Made by a program: the position numbers and the translations under genes. Below are positions 1 to 5,302 of a stretch of DNA of 10,709 nucleotides, piece after piece (the stretch's first letter is position 1; each line of letters opens with the position of its first letter). The stretch is from an uncultured Anaerovibrio sp. (lineage in GTDB: Bacteria > Bacillota > Negativicutes > Selenomonadales > Selenomonadaceae), in contig CAKPVW010000056.1 of NCBI GenBank assembly GCA_934196075.1, positions 1-10,709 on the forward strand, written 5' to 3'. The notes beneath the pieces are model-generated. The model was not told the DNA's origin and ran no database searches. It saw nothing but the letters and a program-made list of their open reading frames with translations.

Positions 1-2
1 AT

Positions 3-374
3 GATGAACGGCTGAAACGAGGAACGTATCTGACAGAGAAGTATTTCGATGAGCAGTTAGAGCGTATCCGTGAGATTTGTGCTAGCGAAAGAAAGTTCTC
101 TCAGAAGATCACTGACCTGTATGCAACAGCCATTGACTATGATAAAAATTCTGCAACGACGAGAAGATTCCATGTGACCGTTCAGAATAAAATGCATTAC
201 GCAGTTCATGGTCATACGGCGGCTGAACTGATTGTAGAAAGAGCTGATCATACAAAAGATCATATGGAATTAACTATTTGGGCAGATGCTCCTGAAGGAA
301 AAATTAAGAAAAGTGATGTTACGGTTGTCAAGAACTATTTGAGTAAGGATGAAATATATGACATTAGAAAATAG
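3..374 (+). CDS. RhuM-family (virulence protein RhuM-like) protein, C-terminal part; 5' end outside window and C-terminus cut short
   Basis: The frame is open from the first complete codon to TAG at 372-374 and begins DDERLKRGTYLTEKYFDEQ-like, so the start lies upstream of the window. The stretch with QKITDLYATAIDYDK, VQNKMHYAVHGHTAAEL and GKIKKSDV followed by KNYLS is what I recognise as the conserved core of the RhuM family, whose biochemical role is unknown; members often sit in accessory loci with Fic/Doc genes or type I restriction systems. Family members normally continue well past the KNYL motif, but here the protein stops after KDEIYDIRK, and the fic start codon lies inside those last codons. 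The protein is therefore probably C-terminally truncated, by recombination at the fic junction. A second, dead RhuM copy lies at 4863-5130. Family assignment is good; whether this copy still works is unknown. Confidence 0.72.
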   Translation, partial: DERLKRGTYLTEKYFDEQLERIREICASERKFSQKITDLYATAIDYDKNSATTRRFHVTVQNKMHYAVHGHTAAELIVERADHTKDHMELTIWADAPEGKIKKSDVTVVKNYLSKDEIYDIRK

Positions 375-963
375 GCTTAATATCGCAGATTCCACGGAAC
401 TTGCAAGAATGGAAGAAAAGATAAGCAAAAAAAAAGCAGTGGAGTTGTTTGAAAATGGATATTTGGATAAATATAAAGCAGGCTCTTTTGAGATGCTTGC
501 GGCAATTCACAAATATTTATTTGGTGAGATATATGATTTTGCGGGAAAAATGAGAAATGTAAATATTGCGAAAGGAAACTTTCGCTTTGCACCAGTGATG
601 TATTTACAAGTTGCAATAGAGAATGTTGAGAAGATGCCACAATCAACATTTGATGAAATTATTGAAAAATATGTTGAGATGAATATAGCGCATCCTTTTC
701 GTGAGGGTAATGGGCGAAGCACCAGGATATGGCTTGATTTGATTCTGAAGAATGAGTTAAACAAAGTTATTGATTGGAGTCTTGTAGATAAGGAAGACTA
801 TCTGTTAGCAATGGAAAGAAGTCCAATCAGAGATATTGAAATAAAACATATTTTAAAACAGGCTTTGACAGATAAAGTTAACGATAGAGAAGTTTATATG
901 AAAGGTATAGATCATAGCTATTATTATGAAGGTTATGTAATATATAAAGCTGAGAATTTGTAG
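358..963 (+). CDS. fic: Class III Fic-domain protein adenylyltransferase (NmFic-like), self-inhibited
   Basis: This is a 201-residue protein with the full catalytic motif HPFREGNGRSTR at about residues 112-123; H112 is the expected catalytic base. The upstream flap region contains KGNFRFAPVMYL. Fic enzymes transfer AMP from ATP to a target side chain. The closest class known to me, Neisseria NmFic, acts on DNA gyrase subunit B and on itself. Near the C-terminus, SYYYEGY (about residues 187-193) matches the [S/T]xxxE[G/N] inhibitory motif, which places it in class III: the toxin carries its own inhibitory helix and needs no separate antitoxin. ATG 358 is chosen because AAGG at 345-348 sits 9 bases upstream and the protein then begins MTLENRL; ATG 349 in the same frame would have the Shine-Dalgarno touching it. 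The gene overlaps the end of the RhuM frame by 17 bases, so translation may be coupled. No catalytic residue is missing. The target is inferred, not shown. Confidence 0.93.
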   Translation: MTLENRLNIADSTELARMEEKISKKKAVELFENGYLDKYKAGSFEMLAAIHKYLFGEIYDFAGKMRNVNIAKGNFRFAPVMYLQVAIENVEKMPQSTFDEIIEKYVEMNIAHPFREGNGRSTRIWLDLILKNELNKVIDWSLVDKEDYLLAMERSPIRDIEIKHILKQALTDKVNDREVYMKGIDHSYYYEGYVIYKAENL

Positions 964-970
964 AGATATA

Positions 971-1009
971 CTCCTACCAACGGCAGGAGCAATAAAAGAA
1001 CTGCCGTTG
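971..1009 (+). repeat. Inverted repeats after fic (two mutually exclusive hairpins)
   Basis: CAACGGCAG at 978-986 is perfectly complementary to CTGCCGTTG at 1001-1009 (9 bp, 14-base loop). A smaller hairpin, CTCCT 971-975 with AGGAG 985-989, would compete with it. There is no U-run after the larger hairpin, so a simple intrinsic terminator is not supported. It may be the border of the inserted IS3 remnant, a weak terminator for fic, or chance. Confidence 0.4.
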
Positions 1010-1047
1010 CTAGTCGTTCTCAAAAATAATTTCAAAGGAGAATGACT

Positions 1048-1269
1048 ATGAAACAAAATTTAAAGGAGGACGTCACTATGTCAGTACGTTACAGCGAAGG
1101 CTTCAAACAAGAAGTAGTTACAGCCTATATGGCAGGCGACAGATCAATACCACAGCTGGCTGTTGAATTTAATGTTGCCAAAAGTTCCGTTAGCAAATGA
1201 GTTAACGAATACAAGGAAATTGCTTTCTTAAAAAAGGCGGTGGCATTCTTTGCGAAGGAAATCGATTAG
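1048..1269 (+). pseudogene. IS3-family transposase OrfA remnant (stop codon and internal deletion)
   Basis: Reading from ATG 1078 gives MSVRYSEGFKQEVVTAYMAG, then an HTH_Tnp_1-type helix-turn-helix (IPQLAVEFNVAKSSVSK). TGA at 1198-1200 replaces the tryptophan expected after SVSK. The same frame resumes with VNEYKE and jumps directly to IAFLKKAVAFFAKEID and TAG 1267-1269, the usual OrfA C-terminus. The coiled-coil linker normally found between these two parts is missing, so the gene carries both a nonsense mutation and an in-frame internal deletion. Two start codons in one frame each have a Shine-Dalgarno: ATG 1048 after AAAGGAG (1034-1040), and ATG 1078 after AAAGGAGGA (1062-1070). It cannot make a working OrfA. 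The assignment to IS3 is confident; the subgroup is not determined. Confidence 0.82.
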
Positions 1270-1328
1270 TGGTATATCGATTTATTGATGATAATAAAAA
1301 CATATTTGGTTTAAAACTCTCTCTGTAA
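1269..1328 (+). pseudogene. IS3-family transposase OrfB N-terminal scrap
   Basis: In the frame starting GTG 1269, shifted relative to OrfA as in intact IS3 elements, the sequence reads VVYRFIDDNKNIFGLKLSL before TAA 1326-1328. The pattern of a YRFID-like start followed a few residues later by FGL is what IS3 OrfB (the DDE integrase subunit) shows at its N-terminus. The catalytic domain is entirely absent. The overlap with the end of orfA at 1269 agrees with the normal orfA/orfB arrangement. The match is short, so confidence rests mainly on its position directly after orfA. Confidence 0.6.
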
Positions 1329-1379
1329 GAATATTTTGATAAAATAAAATTTTATGCCTAGCGTAATTGGTTGAAATAG

Positions 1380-1387
1380 TGTATAAT
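1380..1387 (+). promoter_or_regulatory. Candidate promoter of the amylase gene (-10 TATAAT)
   Basis: A consensus TATAAT at 1382-1387 is preceded directly by TG (1380-1381), close to but not exactly an extended -10. No good -35 hexamer lies 16-18 bases upstream (1359-1364 reads TAGCGT), so an activator or upstream AT-rich DNA may be needed. An AT-rich dyad, ATAAAAT-AAA-ATTTTAT, lies at 1339-1355. A small inverted repeat, GTCAT-N6-ATGAC, lies at 1395-1410 around the expected start site and could be an operator. I found no catabolite-responsive cre box. Confidence 0.5.
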
Positions 1388-1410
1388 TGTAAAGGTCATA
1401 TAAAAATGAC

Positions 1411-1455
1411 AAAAAAGGGAAAAGGGAAGAGAGAAAAGAGAAAAGGGAGAGGAGA
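1411..1455 (+). promoter_or_regulatory. All-purine leader tract and ribosome binding site of the amylase gene
   Basis: Forty-five consecutive bases are all A or G, ending at the ribosome binding site. Within it are several Shine-Dalgarno-like cores (AAGGGA, AAGGGAAG, AGAGGAG). The last, GGAG at 1451-1454, is 6 bases from ATG 1461 and fixes that start. The rest of the tract would be unstructured in mRNA and could act as a ribosome standby region. Confidence 0.7.
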
Positions 1456-1460
1456 TTAAT

Positions 1461-4232
1461 ATGGGAAGTAAAAAAATCTTGAAACATTCAATAGGGGCAG
1501 CATTGACCTTGACACTGCTGGCAGCACCATCAGCCTTGATTGCAGGGCCAACAGCTTTTGACAGCGTCGCCATGGTGAGGGTAGTCGAGGCTGCCGAAAA
1601 CAGTGCTGACAGGAACTTTGTGGTCACTGGCACAGTCCAGACTCGTGCTGGCGCCGCAAAGGATTGGGATCCTGCCGACAAGACCACCGAGATGAAGGAT
1701 ATTGGGCATGATTTCTATGCCTATACGGTGGATTTGCCTGCCGGACCATATTTTTACAAGATTTCCGTCAATGGCAGCTGGGCAGAGAATTATGGCCTGA
1801 ACGGCAATTTTGACGGCGCAAATGTGCAGCTGACCTTGGACAAGCCAGAGCGGGTTACGATCTACTACAATGACATTACCCACAAGATCAGCGACAGCCA
1901 TAGCTACAAGATGCTGTCAGATGAAGAGTTGCCTGTATTGGGTGGTGATTTTGCCACTGTGGATGGTGACAAAATCATGCGTGATATGCTTATGGACGAA
2001 TTTTACCAGACAAGCCTTGATGTGAAAGCTGGCACTTATACAGCAGAAATCAAGCAAAAAGGCGAGAAAACAATCAAGCAGCAGGTAAATGTCCGCCAGG
2101 ACGGCAAAGTCAGCTTCTATTATGATTTTGCTGGCAAGAAGCTGATAGTGGACGATGGCAGCATTCATCGGGACAAAGTAGTCCATGATACTTGGGATAC
2201 GGCTTATCGTGCTCCGTTTCAGCCACCAAAGGTTGGGGAGGCTGTGAAACTGTCCCTGCGCACCCAGGCAGGGGAAGTGCAGAAAGCCCAGCTGATTATG
2301 AACAAGGCTGAGATTACTGCCAATGGCGGCGACGAGTACAACCCTGACTATGCCGCAGGCAAGCCTGCAATCTATGATATGAAAAAGATTGCCACTCAGG
2401 ACGGCAGCGATATTTGGTCTACCAGCGTCGTGCTGGATGAGAACGGAATGTACGGCTATACTTTCCTGTTGAATGATATGCTGCAATATGGCGATGACGC
2501 TCGCCCAGGCAACACAGGCGCAATCGTCTTGCGCGGGGCAAAGCCTTTCCAGTTGACGGTCAGCACGGAGGATTATCACACTCCTGACTGGGCAAAAGAA
2601 GCTATTGCCTACCAGATTTTCCCAGACCGTTTCTATAATGGTGACAAGTCAAACGACAATGCCAGAACTACGGCAAGAGGTTATCAGCCTATCCAGCATC
2701 GCAGCTGGGACGAATTGCCAGCTAACCACAGCAAGACTCCTGCAAAGGACGGGGATACCCAGGACTGCAACGATTTCTTTGGTGGCGACTTGGCAGGCAT
2801 TACGGCAAAGCTTGACTATCTGAAAGACCTTGGAGTTACTGCTATTTATGTAAACCCTATGATGAGCGGCTGCTCCAATCATCGCTATGATACTGTTGAT
2901 TATAGCAGCATAGATCCATTGCTGGGCAACATGGAGGACTTCAAGAAATTGGTCGCTGAAATGGACAAGCGCGGGATGCATTTGATCATGGACGGCGTGT
3001 TTAACCATGTAGGCGATGATTCAATTTACTTTGACCGCTATGGCAAGTACAAGTGGGTAGGCGCATATGAATTTTGGTCAAGGGTTTATGACTTGATGAA
3101 TGACAAGGGCATGGACGAGGCTGCTGCCAAGGAAGATGCAAAGAAGCAGCTGACTGCCGAGGGGCAGGTATTTAGCCCTTATCATTGGGAAAATTGGTTT
3201 GAAATCAAGAACCAAAAAACCAAGGATGAAATGGGCGAAAAGTACGCTTATCATGATTGGCAAGGATATTCCAGCCTGGTGCCTTTCAGCGACAAGGATT
3301 TTCTGGACGGCAAGTCAAGTCTCAGCGAATATCTTCTGTATGGCAACAATGCGGTAATCACTAAGTGGTTCCAGGACGGCTTGTCCAGCTGGAGGCTTGA
3401 TGTGGCAAAAGAGATTCCAGCTGAGTTCTGGAAGAATGTTCGCCAAGAAGTAAAGAAGCTGAAAACTACCAAGGGAGAGGAGCCTATGCTCCTGGGAGAG
3501 ATTTGGCAGGATGGCACTCAGTTCTTGACTGGCGACCAGTTTGATTCTGTCATGAATTACAAGCTCTCCTTTGCCGTAGGTGATTTGTTCTTGAACCGTG
3601 GTGATGCCAAGGCGGCTGATGATGAGCTGAAGATTCTCCAGCAAAATTATCCTCGTGAGGCACTTTATGACTTGATGAATATTGTAGATTCCCATGATAC
3701 AATTCGTGCCATTTACAAGTTTGGCGGCGGTCAGGAGTCCGTACCGCAGGCTTCGCTGGCGGATTTTGATTATGAGCTGGGCAAGGCTCGTTTGAAGTTA
3801 TCTGCCGCATTCATTTTGGGGTATCCAGGTATGCCAACCTTCTTCTATGGCGATGAGGCAGGCGTATATGGCAGTGCTGATCCAGACTGCCGCCGTACTT
3901 ATCCATGGGGCAAGGAAGACAAGGACTTGATTGCTTATTATAAGCAGGTCATGGGAGTACGCAATGCCCACAAGCAGCTCTTTGCCCATGGAGATGTAAA
4001 TACCTTGAAGGCAGAGGGGGACATCTTTGCTTATGCACGTACCAAGGGCGACGAGGCCGCAATAGTGGCATTGAACCGAGGAAAAGCACAACAGGTTGTG
4101 CTTCCAGCAGCCCAGTTTGAGGGAACAGTATTTGTCGATGCCTTGGATGACAGTTTCCAGGCAACTGCAACCAACGGCAAGTTGATTGTAGACCTTGGCG
4201 AAAACCAGGCCCGCATGATGATAAAAAAATAA
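1461..4232 (+). CDS. Exported multi-domain alpha-amylase family (GH13) glycosidase, amylopullulanase/neopullulanase-like
   Basis: This 923-residue enzyme is predicted to hydrolyse alpha-glucans (starch, pullulan or maltodextrins) outside the cytoplasm. Residues 1-29 are a signal peptide: basic start MGSKKILKH, then a hydrophobic run; cleavage is either near ALIA29 or later near VEA45. Residues about 50-145 look like a pullulanase-type X25 starch-binding module with DWDP, WAENYG and IYYN. Residues about 155-232 are a second, worn copy without those aromatics. Residues about 235-370 resemble the CBM34-type N-domain (DTAYRAPF). The GH13 barrel follows from about 377 with all catalytic motifs: DGVFNH 511-516; RLDVAKE with nucleophile D647; LLGEIW with acid/base E680; and VDSHD with H745 and D746. 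A beta-domain ends the protein. There is no S-layer anchor or visible lipobox. GH13 is certain; subfamily and bond specificity are inferred. The gene is monocistronic, with its own leader and terminator. Confidence 0.95.
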   Translation: MGSKKILKHSIGAALTLTLLAAPSALIAGPTAFDSVAMVRVVEAAENSADRNFVVTGTVQTRAGAAKDWDPADKTTEMKDIGHDFYAYTVDLPAGPYFYKISVNGSWAENYGLNGNFDGANVQLTLDKPERVTIYYNDITHKISDSHSYKMLSDEELPVLGGDFATVDGDKIMRDMLMDEFYQTSLDVKAGTYTAEIKQKGEKTIKQQVNVRQDGKVSFYYDFAGKKLIVDDGSIHRDKVVHDTWDTAYRAPFQPPKVGEAVKLSLRTQAGEVQKAQLIMNKAEITANGGDEYNPDYAAGKPAIYDMKKIATQDGSDIWSTSVVLDENGMYGYTFLLNDMLQYGDDARPGNTGAIVLRGAKPFQLTVSTEDYHTPDWAKEAIAYQIFPDRFYNGDKSNDNARTTARGYQPIQHRSWDELPANHSKTPAKDGDTQDCNDFFGGDLAGITAKLDYLKDLGVTAIYVNPMMSGCSNHRYDTVDYSSIDPLLGNMEDFKKLVAEMDKRGMHLIMDGVFNHVGDDSIYFDRYGKYKWVGAYEFWSRVYDLMNDKGMDEAAAKEDAKKQLTAEGQVFSPYHWENWFEIKNQKTKDEMGEKYAYHDWQGYSSLVPFSDKDFLDGKSSLSEYLLYGNNAVITKWFQDGLSSWRLDVAKEIPAEFWKNVRQEVKKLKTTKGEEPMLLGEIWQDGTQFLTGDQFDSVMNYKLSFAVGDLFLNRGDAKAADDELKILQQNYPREALYDLMNIVDSHDTIRAIYKFGGGQESVPQASLADFDYELGKARLKLSAAFILGYPGMPTFFYGDEAGVYGSADPDCRRTYPWGKEDKDLIAYYKQVMGVRNAHKQLFAHGDVNTLKAEGDIFAYARTKGDEAAIVALNRGKAQQVVLPAAQFEGTVFVDALDDSFQATATNGKLIVDLGENQARMMIKK

Positions 4233-4271
4233 TTTTTTATTATATAAGAAAACCAGTTTCGTAATAAATGT

Positions 4272-4314
4272 TGGGGTAGAAAAGACATTTTTATCTTTTC
4301 TACCCCAGTTTTTT
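4272..4314 (+). terminator. Strong intrinsic terminator after the amylase gene
   Basis: A perfect 14-bp stem pairs 4272-4285 (TGGGGTAGAAAAGA) with 4294-4307, around an 8-base loop. It is followed by G and six T residues (4309-4314). It begins 40 bases after the amylase stop codon, which separates that unit from the ACT-domain gene. Confidence 0.93.
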
Positions 4315-4327
4315 GCAAAAAAGTAGG

Positions 4328-4353
4328 TATAATTGTCAAATAATATTGACAAT
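4328..4353 (+). promoter_or_regulatory. Promoter -10 box overlapped by a perfect inverted repeat (candidate operator) before the ACT-domain gene
   Basis: TATAAT at 4328-4333 runs into ATTGTCAA-N6-TTGACAAT (4332-4353), a perfect 8-bp dyad with a 6-base AT-rich spacer. The predicted start site, near 4340, would lie inside the dyad, the usual place for a repressor site. The right arm also supplies TTGACA (4346-4351), which pairs at a 16-base spacing with TATATT (4368-4373). That second promoter would start inside the ribosome binding site, so it is less likely to drive translation. The binding protein is unknown. Confidence 0.55.
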
Positions 4354-4387
4354 ATCAATATTTCAGCTATATTGTGGAGGTATAATT

Positions 4388-4756
4388 ATGAAGATAAGAA
4401 AAATTCATCAAGAATTTTCAGTATGTCAAGTAGAGGACTATTCGCTTGTAAATTTAGATTCTAAATATTGCTTTCTTGGAAAAACGGACCAAGAGAAATC
4501 TCTTGTATGTGTTACGAGCGATGTTCCGTCAAATGTAATCAAACGTGATGACGGTTGGAAAGCCTTTCGTATCCAAGGCATTTTGAATTTTTCACTAATC
4601 GGGGTATTGTCTAAAATCACTACGATTTTGGCAAATAATGGAATTTCAATTTTCGCAATATCTACCTACAATACTGACTACGTTTTGATAAAAAAGGAAA
4701 ATTATCAACGGGCACTGGACCTCCTTAAATCTTCAGAATATGAGATTATTGATTGA
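4388..4756 (+). CDS. Stand-alone ACT-domain protein (ACT_7/CASTOR-like)
   Basis: This is a 122-residue soluble protein without signal or membrane segments. The C-terminal half, about residues 57-115, has the ACT pattern: WKAFRIQG, then FSLIGVLSKI and LANNGISIFAIST, then TDYVLIKKENYQRALDLL. The sequence after the first strand (LIGVLSKITTILANNGIS) is the typical ligand-binding loop and helix of ACT domains. The T-D-Y-x-L signature and the separate N-terminal half resemble the ACT_7 group, related to the aspartokinase and CASTOR amino-acid-sensing domains. ACT domains generally bind amino acids or similar small ligands; the ligand here cannot be told, and no enzyme domain is attached. ATG 4388 is preceded by GGAGG (4376-4380) at a 7-base spacing; an upstream in-frame start at 4313 lies in the terminator and lacks a ribosome site. 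The gene is AT-rich compared with the amylase and sits beside mobile debris, so it may be acquired. Confidence 0.85.
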   Translation: MKIRKIHQEFSVCQVEDYSLVNLDSKYCFLGKTDQEKSLVCVTSDVPSNVIKRDDGWKAFRIQGILNFSLIGVLSKITTILANNGISIFAISTYNTDYVLIKKENYQRALDLLKSSEYEIID

Positions 4757-4760
4757 CAAC

Positions 4761-4841
4761 TCGGAAGTTAGATATGGGTGTTGCCCAAAGTACAATACAT
4801 ATCACGATAGGGATGTAAATACAGCTAATTTGCTGTACAGG
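4761..4841 (+). pseudogene. TnpB (IS200/IS605-type OrfB) C-terminal scrap
   Basis: The frame reads SEVRYGCCPKYNTYHDRDVN and then TANLLY. This matches the end of TnpB nucleases, where a zinc-ribbon CPxCG is followed by a T-x-HDRDxNAA-x-N segment carrying the last RuvC aspartate. The second cysteine of the CPxC pair has become tyrosine, and the first CxxC pair and everything upstream are missing. The frame then runs without a stop into RhuM-like sequence, so two unrelated fragments are joined. It is short, so the family call is probable rather than certain. Confidence 0.55.
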
Positions 4842-4862
4842 CATAATGATGACTATTGGGAC

Positions 4863-5130
4863 GTTAAAAAAATATTTAGTGATAGCGAATTGCAGGAGAA
4901 TTCAGTTATCCGAAAATTTCGGATAACTGCTGCTGATGGAAAAAGTTACATCATAAATCACTACTCCACAGAAATGATAATTGCCGTAGGATTTAAAGTT
5001 AATTCCGAGCGTGCTGTTCAGTTTTGTAAATGGGTGAATCAAATCGCAAAAGATCATACCATTAAAGGATGGCCATGGATGATTAACGGCGGAAACGCAG
5101 AACGTATCTGACTGAAAAGTATTTCGATGA
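4863..5130 (+). pseudogene. Second RhuM-family gene, N-terminal remnant with frameshift and nonsense mutation
   Basis: The frame from about 4863 (VKKIFSDSELQENSVIRKF, then TAADGKSYI and EMIIAVGFKVNSERAVQF) is the N-terminal DNA-binding-like half of RhuM proteins. The very N-terminus is lost and replaced by TnpB debris. After TIKGW (ending 5072) one base appears to be missing; restoring it gives AMDD followed by TAA at 5084-5086 where the intact copy has GAA. The corrected frame then reads RRKRRTYLTEKYFDE before similarity ends at about 5130. Bases 5079-5130 align without gaps to bases 1-52 of this window with 46 of 52 matches, so this is a diverged relative of the first RhuM gene, not a duplicate from the same event. 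The gene is clearly inactive. Confidence 0.8.
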
Positions 5131-5241
5131 AGAATGCATGAGTGATGAATATTTTGTGCAAGAGTTTGAAAAAAAGCAATATATGTAGAATATGAGGGAA
5201 ATTGACATTTGCGTAAGAATATGGATTTTATGTTTTAATTG

Positions 5242-5250
5242 TGCTATAAT
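5242..5250 (+). promoter_or_regulatory. uvrB promoter, extended -10 (TGCTATAAT)
   Basis: An exact extended -10 element, TGC then TATAAT (5245-5250), lies 52 bases before the uvrB start codon. The -35 position (about 5222-5227, TGGATT) is weak, which is tolerated by extended -10 promoters. Transcription would start near 5257. I saw no classic LexA box (GAAC-N4-GTTC) around it. Confidence 0.65.
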
Positions 5251-5288
5251 CAGTTTGTGTGTTCTAATCACGCAAGCTGATTTTTTTT
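5249..5288 (+). terminator. Intrinsic terminator overlapping the uvrB promoter, directly before its ribosome binding site
   Basis: Bases 5249-5261 (ATCAGTTTGTGTG) pair with 5269-5281 (CACGCAAGCTGAT) in a 13-bp stem with two G-U pairs and a 7-base loop. The U-run is T 5281-5288, followed at once by GAGGAGG (5289-5295), the uvrB Shine-Dalgarno. The left arm starts inside the -10 box. RNA made from the uvrB promoter would begin within the left arm and could not form the full hairpin, while RNA arriving from upstream could. Confidence 0.75.
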
Positions 5289-5302
5289 GAGGAGGTTTGT
5301 CT

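Larger units (their letters stand above)
1048..1328 (+). mobile_element. Decayed IS3-family insertion sequence
   Basis: The orfA and orfB remnants together form a heavily deleted IS3-type element of about 280 bases. I could not identify terminal inverted repeats or a target-site duplication, so the outer limits are only those of the coding remnants. It lies between fic and the amylase promoter region and is inert without a transposase in trans. Confidence 0.7.

Noticed and set aside
1917..2579. Minus-strand open frame (220 codons) opposite the amylase
   Set aside because: It is a shadow of the GH13 gene without a recognisable motif or ribosome site.
4313..4387. Upstream start at 4313 for the ACT-domain protein
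   Set aside because: It would begin in the terminator U-run region, has no ribosome site, and the added residues look non-coding; ATG 4388 has GGAGG at correct spacing.
5202..5250. TTGACA at 5202-5207 as the -35 of the uvrB promoter
   Set aside because: It is 37 bases from the TATAAT, far outside a usable spacing; the extended -10 explains the promoter better.
5190..5302. LexA/SOS box before uvrB
   Set aside because: No GAAC-N4-GTTC type site or clear variant is present; damage control, if any, is not visible here.
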